Translations under genes and position numbers: made by a program | Notes under the pieces: model-generated | Databases searched by the model: none | What the model was told of the DNA's origin: nothing | Seen by the model: the letters and a program-made list of their open reading frames with translations, nothing else | Assembly: GCA_002315655.1 (NCBI GenBank) | Contig: DCHO01000007.1 | Span: forward strand, 9,708 to 15,624 | Origin: Christensenella sp. UBA1750 | GTDB lineage: Bacteria; Bacillota; Clostridia; Christensenellales; UBA1750 | Direction of reading: 5' to 3' | DNA length: 5,917 bases | Part shown: positions 1-5,860 of the stretch, in pieces | Layout of the letters: each line of letters opens with the position of its first letter | Position numbering within the stretch: the first letter of the stretch is position 1

Positions 1-725
1 TCGATCACGGCGGCGGTGTCGCACAGTTCGGCGCGGGAGAAGTTGAGGAGAGCTGCGGAGGGCTTCATCTTGGCCAGCACCTGCTCATCAATCATATTCT
101 TGGTCTTGTCGGACAGCGGAATGTGAACGGTCACATAGTCGGCCTGCGCCAGCATCTGATCCATGGTGGCGGCGCGCTGCACGGAGCGGGACAGTGCCCA
201 GGCGTTTTCAACGGAGATGAAGGGGTCGTAGCCGATGACGTTCATGCCCAGATGCACGGCGGCATTGGCCACCAGCACGCCGATGGCACCCAAGCCCATG
301 ACGGCCAGCGTCTTGCCCGCGATTTCGGGACCCACGAACTGCGCCTTGCCCTTTTCAACCTGCTTGGCCACATTGAGCTCACCGGGGGTCAGCGTCTTTG
401 CCCACTCGGCACCGCCGATGATGTCGCGGGAGGCGAGCAGGAGACCTGCCAAGGTCAGCTCTTTTACGGCGTTGGCGTTGGCACCGGGGGTGTTGAACAC
501 GCAGATACCGGCATCGGTGCACTTGTCCACGGGGATGTTGTTGTAGCCGGCACCGGCTCTCGCGATGGATTGCAGGGAGGCGGGCAGTTCCATGTCCAGC
601 ATGGAGGCGGAGCGGACGATGACGGCATCGGGTGCGGCTTCGTCCTTGCTGACGGAGAAATTCTCGTGATCGAGATGGTTGTAGATGATGGGCGAAATGG
701 CGTTGAGCGTCAGAATCTTATACAT
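1..725 (-). CDS. serA: D-3-phosphoglycerate dehydrogenase, N-terminal 241 residues (cut by window edge)
   Basis: Catalyses the NAD-dependent oxidation of 3-phosphoglycerate to 3-phosphohydroxypyruvate in the cytoplasm, the first step of serine synthesis. The reading frame is open from ATG 725-723 to the left edge, giving residues 1-241. It shows the D-2-hydroxyacid dehydrogenase layout: a substrate-side half with RAGAGYNNIP (56-65) and NTPGANANAV (78-87), then the Rossmann NAD domain with GLGAIG (144-149), the ribose-binding aspartate in GYDP (D167), and LLNFSRAEL (226-234), whose R231 matches the family's catalytic arginine. The catalytic Glu and His and any C-terminal ACT domain lie outside the window. 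The NFSR version of the motif recalls the short clostridial/Bacteroides SerA form (about 390 residues), so roughly 145 residues are probably missing. An AAGGAG lies 11 nt before the ATG. The gene is downstream of serC with a 72-nt gap containing a hairpin, so it is probably cotranscribed. Confidence 0.95.
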   Translation of the reverse strand, partial: MYKILTLNAISPIIYNHLDHENFSVSKDEAAPDAVIVRSASMLDMELPASLQSIARAGAGYNNIPVDKCTDAGICVFNTPGANANAVKELTLAGLLLASRDIIGGAEWAKTLTPGELNVAKQVEKGKAQFVGPEIAGKTLAVMGLGAIGVLVANAAVHLGMNVIGYDPFISVENAWALSRSVQRAATMDQMLAQADYVTVHIPLSDKTKNMIDEQVLAKMKPSAALLNFSRAELCDTAAVI

Positions 726-758
726 AAAGGTAAAATCTCCTTTTTATAATGCGAAAAT

Positions 759-779
759 GGGGACGGGAAACCCGTCCCC
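759..779 (-). other. Perfect 9-bp GC hairpin between serC and serA
   Basis: GGGGACGGG (759-767) and CCCGTCCCC (771-779) are exact reverse complements separated by AAA, giving a very stable stem in the serC-serA transcript. On the minus strand it is followed by ATTTTCGC rather than a long T run, so it does not look like an efficient intrinsic terminator. It starts 19 nt after the serC stop codon and ends about 15 nt before the serA ribosome binding site. It could act as a partial terminator or as a 3' stabiliser of serC mRNA that sets the serC:serA ratio. The structure is seen directly; the role is inferred. Confidence 0.7.
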
Positions 780-797
780 GCTTGTAATTACGGAAGT

Positions 798-1886
798 TTA
801 GGCGTTCTTTGCCTCGAAGTCCTTCATGAAGGCGATGAGCTTTTCAATGCCTTCCACGGGCATGGCGTTGTAGATGGAGGCGCGCATACCGCCGACGGAG
901 CGGTGTCCCTTCAGGTTCACAAAGCCCGCGGCAGTGGCGGCCTTGCAGAAGGCGGAATCCTTGTCCGCGTCGCCGGTGACGAAGGTGACGTTCATCAAAG
1001 AACGGTCACAGTGACGGACGGGGTTGCTGAACAGCTTGGATTCATCCAGATAATCATAGAGCAGCTTGGCCTTGTAGACGTTCTTTTCGTACATTGCGGG
1101 AACGCCGCCGTTGGCAAGCAGATAATCGAAGGTCAGACCGGCCATGTAGATGCCGTAGGTGGGCGGGGTGTTATACATGGAGCCCTTTTCGGCCATGGTC
1201 TGATAGTCCAGCATCACGGGGCAGATGTCCAGGGAGTGTCCCAGCAGGTCGTCGCGGATGATGACGATGGTGACACCGGCGGGGCCAACGTTCTTCTGTG
1301 CGCCGGCAAAGATGATGCCGAACTTGGACACATCGTATTCCTGAGACAGGATGCAGGAGGAAAGGTCGGCAACGAGGGGCACCTTGCCGGTTTCGGGCAG
1401 CTTGGTGTAGCGGGTGCCGTAGATGGTGTTGTTGCCGCAGATGTAGAAGTAGTCCGCATCCTCACGGAATTCCTTCTCGTCCCAGTCGGGAATCTGGGTG
1501 TAGGTCACGTCCTTGGAGGAAGCGACTTCCTTGACGTCGGCATAGCGCTTGGCTTCCTTGATGGCAAGGTTGGCAAAGTTGCCGGAGTTGATGTAGTCGG
1601 CCTTGCCGGTCTTATAGGCAGACAGCAGGTTCAGGGGAACCTGTGCGAACTGCATGGACGCGCCGCCCTGCAGGAAAAGCACCTTGTAATTTTCGGGGAT
1701 GTTCATCAGCTTGCGCAGATCGGCTTCCGCTTTCGCTATGATCTCCTCGTACATGGTAGATCGGTGACTCATCTCCATGACAGACATTCCCGAAGAACCG
1801 TAACAGACAAGCTCGGACTGAGCCTTTTCCAGTACGGGCAGGGGCAGCATAGAGGGGCCGGCCGAAAAGTTGTACACGCGATCCAT
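798..1886 (-). CDS. serC: Phosphoserine aminotransferase
   Basis: PLP-dependent class V aminotransferase that converts 3-phosphohydroxypyruvate plus glutamate to O-phosphoserine and 2-oxoglutarate (second step of serine synthesis; also acts in pyridoxal phosphate synthesis in some bacteria). The 362-residue product has full family length. It opens with YNFSAGPSMLP (5-15), has the substrate-binding MSHRS (39-43), the AGAQKNVGPAG segment (194-204) whose K198 is the PLP-binding lysine, NTPPTY (239-244), and the C-terminal GHRSVGGMRAS (327-337) with the phosphate-binding arginine. The frame stays open upstream to an ATG at 1976, but that ATG lies inside the promoter spacer. The ATG at 1886 has AGGAGG 10 nt upstream and gives the canonical N-terminus, so I chose it. 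It is the first gene of the serC-serA operon and is transcribed divergently from glgB. Serine supply is the safe assignment. Confidence 0.97.
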   Translation of the reverse strand: MDRVYNFSAGPSMLPLPVLEKAQSELVCYGSSGMSVMEMSHRSTMYEEIIAKAEADLRKLMNIPENYKVLFLQGGASMQFAQVPLNLLSAYKTGKADYINSGNFANLAIKEAKRYADVKEVASSKDVTYTQIPDWDEKEFREDADYFYICGNNTIYGTRYTKLPETGKVPLVADLSSCILSQEYDVSKFGIIFAGAQKNVGPAGVTIVIIRDDLLGHSLDICPVMLDYQTMAEKGSMYNTPPTYGIYMAGLTFDYLLANGGVPAMYEKNVYKAKLLYDYLDESKLFSNPVRHCDRSLMNVTFVTGDADKDSAFCKAATAAGFVNLKGHRSVGGMRASIYNAMPVEGIEKLIAFMKDFEAKNA

Positions 1887-1896
1887 AACGAAACAT

Positions 1897-1902
1897 CCTC
1901 CT
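1897..1902 (-). promoter_or_regulatory. serC ribosome binding site, decides the start
   Basis: A perfect AGGAGG on the minus strand, 10 nt before ATG 1886. An out-of-frame ATG (1896-1894) directly abuts it but is too close to be used. It supports a 362-residue SerC over a version 30 residues longer. Confidence 0.85.
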
Positions 1903-1922
1903 AAATACACGGTAGTTTCTGC

Positions 1923-2104
1923 AACTGCATAAAGGTTAATTTGCATTTGCATCGTGTTGCTTATCATTATACACATCTTTTAGAAGCGTGACAAGAGGGA
2001 AATTGCATAAACCGTACATTCGTTGTGAATTTATAGGAATCGGTCTTTGAAAACTGCATAAGGGCGTGACGGTAAGTTGCAAAAATGAAAGAGAACTTGC
2101 AAAA
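1923..2104. repeat. Scattered 10-bp TGCA-centred repeats in the serC/glgB divergent region (candidate operators)
   Basis: Five 10-bp elements fit A-[AGC]-[CT]-TGCA-[TA]-AA: AACTGCATAA (1923-1932), AATTGCATAA (2001-2010), AACTGCATAA (2052-2061), AGTTGCAAAA (2075-2084) and ACTTGCAAAA (2095-2104). Two further TTGCAT units are tandem at 1941-1952. One element is just upstream of the serC -35, others fall in the serC leader, and three lie upstream of the glgB promoter. This is the layout expected of binding sites for a regulator acting on both promoters. The repeats are seen directly; the regulator is unknown and the operator role is inferred. The region is AT-rich, so part of the similarity could be compositional. 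Confidence 0.5.
1966..1994 (-). promoter_or_regulatory. Sigma-A-type promoter of serC-serA
   Basis: On the minus strand, TTGTCA (1994-1989, 5 of 6 consensus) and TATAAT (1971-1966, perfect) are separated by exactly 17 bp. Transcription should start near 1959, giving a leader of about 73 nt before serC. The leader carries tandem TTGCAT copies but no riboswitch or T-box structure that I can recognise. Confidence 0.85.
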
Positions 2105-2120
2105 GACCGGCCTTTGCCGC

Positions 2121-2149
2121 TTTTACTTTTTTTGATTTTGTGTTATACT
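2121..2149 (+). promoter_or_regulatory. Promoter of glgB with extended -10
   Basis: The extended -10 is TGT followed by TATACT (2141-2149). A weak -35 such as TTTTAC (2121-2126) lies 17 bp upstream. Transcription would start near 2156, after the upstream in-frame ATG at 2154, and yields a short leader of about 25 nt ending in the ribosome binding site. Confidence 0.65.
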
Positions 2150-2165
2150 GTGTATGGATTTCGCT

Positions 2166-2172
2166 AAGGAGG
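2166..2172 (+). promoter_or_regulatory. glgB ribosome binding site, decides the start
   Basis: AAGGAGG lies 8 nt before ATG 2181. The in-frame ATG at 2154 has no such site and sits at or before the predicted transcript start, so translation should begin at 2181. Confidence 0.85.
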
Positions 2173-2180
2173 GATCACGA

Positions 2181-4220
2181 ATGGCCAATGCTGTGCTGCG
2201 GGCGGTTTCCGGGATGCTCAAAATCGACCCGGGACTTGCGCCCTATGAAAAAGAGATCGCGCTGCGCGAAAACCGGCTGCAGGAATTGAAAAAACGCATC
2301 TTGGGCAGGAACAGCAGCCTTTCCTCCTTTGCGGACGGGTACTTTTATTTCGGCTTCCACAGAAACGGGAACGGCTGGGTCTTCCGGGAATGGCTGCCCG
2401 GCGCGGATGAGGTGAGCCTGTTCGGGGATTTCAACGGCTGGAACCGCGGGAGCCATCCGCTTTATCGCCTGCCGGACGGGGTGTGGGAGATCGCGCTCAA
2501 CGGGCGGGACGCGCTCCGGCACGGGCAGCACGTCAAACTGCTGGTGCGAAAAGGTTCGCAATGGCTGGAACGCATCCCGGCGTACATCCGCTATTGCGAG
2601 ATGGACGAAAGCTCCCACAAGCTCTGCGGCATGATCTGGGAATCGGATTCGCCCTATATCTGGGGCGACCGCAACTTTTTCAAGCGGAAAAAGCCCTCAT
2701 CGCCGCTCATCTATGAGGCGCACATCGGCATGGCGCAGGAGAAGGAAGGCATTGGAACCTACCGTGAGTTTGCGCAGAACGTGCTGCCGCGCATTCATCA
2801 TCTGGGCTACAACACCCTGCAGCTCATGGCGGTGATGGAGCATCCCTATTACGCCTCCTTCGGCTATCAGGTGACTTCCCTGTTTGCTCCGGCACACTGG
2901 TTTGGCAGCCCGGAGGACTTGAAGGAGCTTATCGACCGCGCTCACGGGCTCGGCATCACGGTGCTGTTGGATGTGGTGCATTCCCACGCCTGCCTAAATG
3001 AAGGCGAAGGACTGTATAAGCAGGATGGCACGGAGGAGCAGTATTTCCTGCCCGGAGAAAGAGGTCGCCACGAGGCCTGGGGCACGGGCATTTATGATTA
3101 CGGAAAGACTGAGGTTATGCACCTTTTGCTCTCCAACCTCAAATACTGGGTGGAGGAATTCCACTTCGACGGCTTCCGCTTTGACGGCGTGACCTCGATG
3201 ATCTTCGAGAATCACGGCCTTGGCACCGCCTTTACCGATTACGGTCAATACTACGGCCTGAACACCAATATTGATGCGCTGAACTACCTGACGTTGGCGA
3301 ATACCCTTGTGCATGAGCTGAACCCCTACGCAATCACCGTTGCGGAGGACATGAGCGGAACGCCCGGTATGGCGCTGCCCGAAAAAAAGGCGGGCATCGG
3401 GTTTGACTATCGGCTGGCCATGGGACTGCCGGATTTCTGGATCAAGACCTTAAAGGAGCGGGAGTACGGACACTTTCCCATGGGCGCGCTGTGGAAGGAG
3501 CTGACCGATCACAGACCGCAGGAGAAGGTCATTGCCTACTGCGAGAGCCACGATCAGGCGCTTGTGGGGGATATGACGCTGCTGTTCCGCATGGTGCGGG
3601 CGGAGATTTACACGGGCATGGAAAAGAGCTATCATTCGCCTTCCATGGACGCCGCCGTGGATTTCCACAAGCTCATCCGGCTGGTGACGCTGCTTTGCGC
3701 CGGGGATGGGTACTTAAACTTTATGGGTAACGAGTTCGGGCACCCGGAGTGGATCGACTTCCCCCGGGAGGGCAACGGATGGAGCCACAAATATGCCCGG
3801 AGGCAGTGGTCGCTGGCGGAAAACGGGCTGCTCAAATATGCGTGGCTGGAAGCCTTTGACCGGGAAATGCTGGCGCTTGCGAAAAAGCAGCGCATTCTCA
3901 AAAAGGACAGACCTCAAAGCCTTTGGATTGACGAGGAAAAGCAGATGCTCTCCTTTGCCCGGGGCGATATGCTGTTTGTGTTCAATTTCCATCATGAGAT
4001 TTCGCAGAGCGCATTCTTCGTGCACACCCATTTATCCGGGGACGGCGACTACCGCGTGATCTTCTCAACGGATGAGGAAATTTTCGGCGGTCAGGGGCGT
4101 GTTCAGACGGATTATGTCTATTCCTCCGAAAAAAGAGCGGGAAAAGGACAGGGATTCTCAATTTATGTGCCCTGCAGGTGCGCGATTGTGTTAAAGCGTA
4201 TTGCAAAACTGAAAAAATAA
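2181..4220 (+). CDS. glgB: 1,4-alpha-glucan (glycogen) branching enzyme, GH13_8 eukaryote-like type
   Basis: Cleaves alpha-1,4 glucan chains and reattaches them through alpha-1,6 bonds to branch glycogen in the cytoplasm. The 679-residue product has an N-terminal helix (PGLAPYEKEI, 17-26), a CBM48-like domain from about 52 to 150 (FGFHRNGNGWVFREW; LFGDFNGWN at 80-88), RIPAYIRY (131-138), and a GH13 barrel starting near IYEAHIGMAQE (177-187). The four GH13 regions are DVVHSHA (D264), GFRFDGVTSM (nucleophile D335), ITVAEDMSG (acid/base E389) and CESHDQAL (H457, D458). A C-terminal beta domain follows from about 585. SHDQALVGD, FDGVTSM and the helical N-terminus match eukaryotic branching enzymes and the bacterial GH13_8 group rather than the longer GH13_9 GlgB of E. 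coli. No other glycogen gene is nearby. No strong terminator follows, and the next promoter begins within its last codons. Confidence 0.93.
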   Translation: MANAVLRAVSGMLKIDPGLAPYEKEIALRENRLQELKKRILGRNSSLSSFADGYFYFGFHRNGNGWVFREWLPGADEVSLFGDFNGWNRGSHPLYRLPDGVWEIALNGRDALRHGQHVKLLVRKGSQWLERIPAYIRYCEMDESSHKLCGMIWESDSPYIWGDRNFFKRKKPSSPLIYEAHIGMAQEKEGIGTYREFAQNVLPRIHHLGYNTLQLMAVMEHPYYASFGYQVTSLFAPAHWFGSPEDLKELIDRAHGLGITVLLDVVHSHACLNEGEGLYKQDGTEEQYFLPGERGRHEAWGTGIYDYGKTEVMHLLLSNLKYWVEEFHFDGFRFDGVTSMIFENHGLGTAFTDYGQYYGLNTNIDALNYLTLANTLVHELNPYAITVAEDMSGTPGMALPEKKAGIGFDYRLAMGLPDFWIKTLKEREYGHFPMGALWKELTDHRPQEKVIAYCESHDQALVGDMTLLFRMVRAEIYTGMEKSYHSPSMDAAVDFHKLIRLVTLLCAGDGYLNFMGNEFGHPEWIDFPREGNGWSHKYARRQWSLAENGLLKYAWLEAFDREMLALAKKQRILKKDRPQSLWIDEEKQMLSFARGDMLFVFNFHHEISQSAFFVHTHLSGDGDYRVIFSTDEEIFGGQGRVQTDYVYSSEKRAGKGQGFSIYVPCRCAIVLKRIAKLKK

Positions 4221-4229
4221 TGGTATGAT
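4201..4229 (+). promoter_or_regulatory. Promoter of the STAS-kinase gene, overlapping the glgB 3' end
   Basis: TTGCAA (4201-4206, 4 of 6) and TATGAT (4224-4229, 5 of 6) are 17 bp apart, and the -10 is preceded by TGG, giving an extended -10. The -35 lies inside the last glgB codons. Transcription would start near 4236, leaving a leader of about 100 nt. Confidence 0.6.
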
Positions 4230-4270
4230 AGATGTGCATTTAGGCAGGAGTTTGCTTCTTCCGTGTTGTA

Positions 4271-4276
4271 TATAAT
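4271..4276 (+). promoter_or_regulatory. Possible second -10 element before the STAS-kinase gene
   Basis: A perfect TATAAT (4271-4276) lies 62 nt before the start codon, but no good -35 sits 16-18 bp upstream; the nearest, TTGCTT at 4252-4257, leaves only 13 bp. It may be an activator-dependent promoter or a chance match in an AT-rich gap. The rest of the 4221-4338 gap shows no gene or strong terminator. Confidence 0.3.
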
Positions 4277-4316
4277 CATTGTATGACTTTATTCTTGCCT
4301 CATCATGCTTCTATTT

Positions 4317-4324
4317 AAGGGGGG
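4317..4324 (+). promoter_or_regulatory. Atypical ribosome binding site of the STAS-kinase gene
   Basis: AAGGGGGG ends 14 nt before ATG 4339, longer than usual spacing. A closer ATG at 4326 is in another frame and opens only a 10-codon frame ending at TGA 4356-4358, overlapping the real start. An in-frame TGA at 4327-4329 rules out any upstream start for the STAS-kinase frame, so ATG 4339 is retained. Confidence 0.5.
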
Positions 4325-4338
4325 TATGAAACGTTTCT

Positions 4339-5511
4339 ATGAAAACAAGACAAAGTGACGGCTGGTTTATTATCAGTCTGGAGGGGCGTGTGGATTCCTC
4401 CAATGCAGCCAAGGTGCAGGATGAGCTCCTGGCGCTTCGGGATGCCAATCCGGACGGCGATCTGGCATTGGACGCCGATAATCTGGAATATATTTCCAGT
4501 GCGGGTCTGCGTATCCTGCTCCGGCTCAAGAAGGCAAATCCGACGTTCAAGATGATCAATGTGTCCAGTGATGTTTATGAAGTGCTGGATATGACCGGGT
4601 TTACCGAAATGATGGAGGTCGAAAAGGCCTACCGCAAGCTGTCGGTGGACGGTTGCGAGGTCATCGGTCAGGGTGCTAACGGCAAGGTTTACCGTCTGGA
4701 TCCCGACACCATCATCAAGGTTTACATGAACCCCGACTCTCTGCCCGACATTCAGAGAGAACGCGAGCTGGCACGCAGAGCCTTTGTGTTGGGTGTTCCC
4801 ACCGCCATTCCGTATGATGTGGTGCGCGTGGGCGACGGCTACGGCTCCGTGTTTGAACTGCTCAATGCCAAGTCCCTATGCAAGATTTTGCAGAAGGACG
4901 CCTCTCAGCTTGACTATTGCGTCAAGGAATCCGTGGAATTGCTCAAGACCATTCATGGCACCGTCGTCAAGCCCGAGGATATGCCGGACATGAAGGAAGT
5001 GGCTCTGAAATGGGCAAGAGACATGAAGGATGAGCTGCCTGCCGAGACCTATGAGAAGGTTTATTCCCTGATCGACGCGATTCCCACCGACCATCACATG
5101 ATGCACGGCGATTACCACATCAAGAATGTGATGATACAGAACGGCGAATCGCTGCTCATCGACATGGACACGCTCTGCCAGGGCAATCCCGTGTTTGAGT
5201 TCGCTTCCGCTTACAATGCCTATGTGGGATACGGCGACACCGATCCCAACATGGTGGCCGATTTCATGGGTATTCCCTATGATCTGGCCGGTAAGTTCTG
5301 GAGAAGGTCGCTGGAAGAGTATTTCGGCACCACCGACAAGGATGTGTTGGACACCGTCGAAAAAAAGGCGATGCTCATCGGCTTCCTTCGCATCATGCGC
5401 AGAAGCATCCGCAGAGGCGGCAAGGATACCGAATCCGGCAGCAGAGTGATCGCCTCCGCAAAGCAGCACATCATTGACATTGCTGCACAGCTCGATACCT
5501 TAATGTTATAA
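4339..5511 (+). CDS. STAS domain fused to an aminoglycoside-phosphotransferase-like kinase
   Basis: A 390-residue two-domain protein with no signal peptide or membrane segment. Residues 1 to about 97 form a STAS (anti-sigma-factor-antagonist-like) domain: LEGRVDSS (14-21), EYISSAGLR (50-58) and the C-terminal EVLDMTGFTE (81-90). S54 aligns with the serine phosphorylated in SpoIIAA and RsbV. Residues from about 105 form an APH/choline-kinase-like fold: glycine-rich loop IGQGANGKVY (109-118), ATP-binding lysine in IIKVY (K127), a helix with E142, the Brenner motif HGDYHIKN (256-263; catalytic D258, N263) and LLIDMD (metal-binding D275). From memory it resembles the TIGR02172 (Fibrobacter paralogous) kinase family. 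All expected catalytic residues are present. It probably forms an operon with the STAS gene 36 nt downstream. The substrate is unknown: it may be the STAS serines or a small molecule, so antibiotic resistance should not be assumed. Confidence 0.85.
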   Translation: MKTRQSDGWFIISLEGRVDSSNAAKVQDELLALRDANPDGDLALDADNLEYISSAGLRILLRLKKANPTFKMINVSSDVYEVLDMTGFTEMMEVEKAYRKLSVDGCEVIGQGANGKVYRLDPDTIIKVYMNPDSLPDIQRERELARRAFVLGVPTAIPYDVVRVGDGYGSVFELLNAKSLCKILQKDASQLDYCVKESVELLKTIHGTVVKPEDMPDMKEVALKWARDMKDELPAETYEKVYSLIDAIPTDHHMMHGDYHIKNVMIQNGESLLIDMDTLCQGNPVFEFASAYNAYVGYGDTDPNMVADFMGIPYDLAGKFWRRSLEEYFGTTDKDVLDTVEKKAMLIGFLRIMRRSIRRGGKDTESGSRVIASAKQHIIDIAAQLDTLML

Positions 5512-5512
5512 A
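5484..5512 (+). promoter_or_regulatory. Possible internal promoter for the free-standing STAS gene
   Basis: TGCACA (5484-5489, 4 of 6) and TATAAA (5507-5512, 5 of 6) are 17 bp apart, with TGT just before the -10 forming an extended -10 like that of glgB. It overlaps the last codons of the kinase gene and would start transcripts near 5519. If active, it would let the small STAS protein be made in excess over the kinase. Confidence 0.4.
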
Positions 5513-5532
5513 ATATATTACGTTTATCATTG

Positions 5533-5539
5533 AAAGGAG
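5533..5539 (+). promoter_or_regulatory. Ribosome binding site of the free-standing STAS gene, decides the start
   Basis: AAAGGAG lies 8 nt before ATG 5548. A TTG at 5530 in the same frame precedes this site and has no ribosome binding site of its own, so the protein should start at 5548. Confidence 0.85.
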
Positions 5540-5547
5540 AAAATCCC

Positions 5548-5844
5548 ATGACCATCAATAAGACTCTCGACAACGATATGCTGACCATTGCTCTGGAAGG
5601 CAGACTGGACACCACCACCGCTCCCCAGCTCGAAGGCGAGCTCAAGACCTCTCTGGACGGCGTGAAGAAGCTGGTTTTCGACTTTGCCAAGCTCGACTAC
5701 ATCTCTTCCGCAGGACTCCGCGTGATGCTGGCTACCCAGAAGATCATGAACAAGCAGGGCGATATGGTCATCCATAACGTTTGCGCTGACATTCAGGAAG
5801 TCTTCGAGATCACCGGCTTCACCGACATCCTGACCATCGAATAA
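5548..5844 (+). CDS. Free-standing STAS-domain protein (anti-sigma-factor-antagonist-like)
   Basis: A 98-residue cytoplasmic protein that is a single STAS domain, the usual size of SpoIIAA/RsbV/BtrV-type antagonists. It has ALEGRLDTTTAPQLE (15-29), DYISSAGLRVML (50-61) and EVFEITGFTDIL (84-95). S54 is the candidate phospho-acceptor serine, at the same residue number as in the STAS domain of the upstream fusion protein, and both share EGR-x-D, YISSAGLR and a terminal TGFT block. In known systems such proteins, when unphosphorylated, bind an RsbW/SpoIIAB-type kinase or another partner; no such gene is in the window. The likely partner here is the adjacent STAS-kinase, which is inference. Codon use looks strongly biased and the ribosome binding site is good, consistent with high expression. 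It is the last gene before the long inverted repeat. Confidence 0.9.
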   Translation: MTINKTLDNDMLTIALEGRLDTTTAPQLEGELKTSLDGVKKLVFDFAKLDYISSAGLRVMLATQKIMNKQGDMVIHNVCADIQEVFEITGFTDILTIE

Positions 5845-5860
5845 GCGGAACAAATCCATA

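Noticed and set aside
742..771. Separate serA promoter with -10 TATAAA (minus strand, 748-743)
   Set aside because: No -35 at a proper distance, and the transcript would start at or beyond the serA ribosome binding site.
903..1904. Long open frame on the plus strand opposite serC
   Set aside because: Antisense shadow of a clear serC gene; glycine/valine/histidine-rich composition typical of a reversed high-GC codon pattern, and no ribosome binding site.
1887..1976. N-terminal extension of SerC by 30 residues from the ATG at 1976
   Set aside because: That ATG lies within the promoter spacer, upstream of the predicted transcript start; the extension has no homology to the family, and ATG 1886 has a perfect AGGAGG.
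2085..2135. 16-codon open frame upstream of glgB
   Set aside because: It lies upstream of the predicted glgB transcript start, has no ribosome binding site and overlaps the hairpin and promoter.
2154..2180. glgB start at ATG 2154
   Set aside because: It sits at or before the predicted transcript start, lacks a ribosome binding site and adds nine residues unrelated to the family; AAGGAGG precedes ATG 2181.
4242..4300. Possible stem between AGGCA (4242-4246) and TGCCT (4296-4300) as a leader structure or riboswitch
   Set aside because: Only five continuous pairs across a loop of about 49 nt, with no recognisable riboswitch core.
4876..5469. 197-codon minus-strand frame opposite the STAS-kinase gene
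   Set aside because: Antisense shadow of a gene with intact kinase motifs; its protein resembles no family I recognise.
4339..5511. Aminoglycoside resistance gene
   Set aside because: The kinase half shares the APH fold motifs, but the STAS fusion and adjacent STAS gene point to signalling, and the APH fold also covers many non-resistance kinases.
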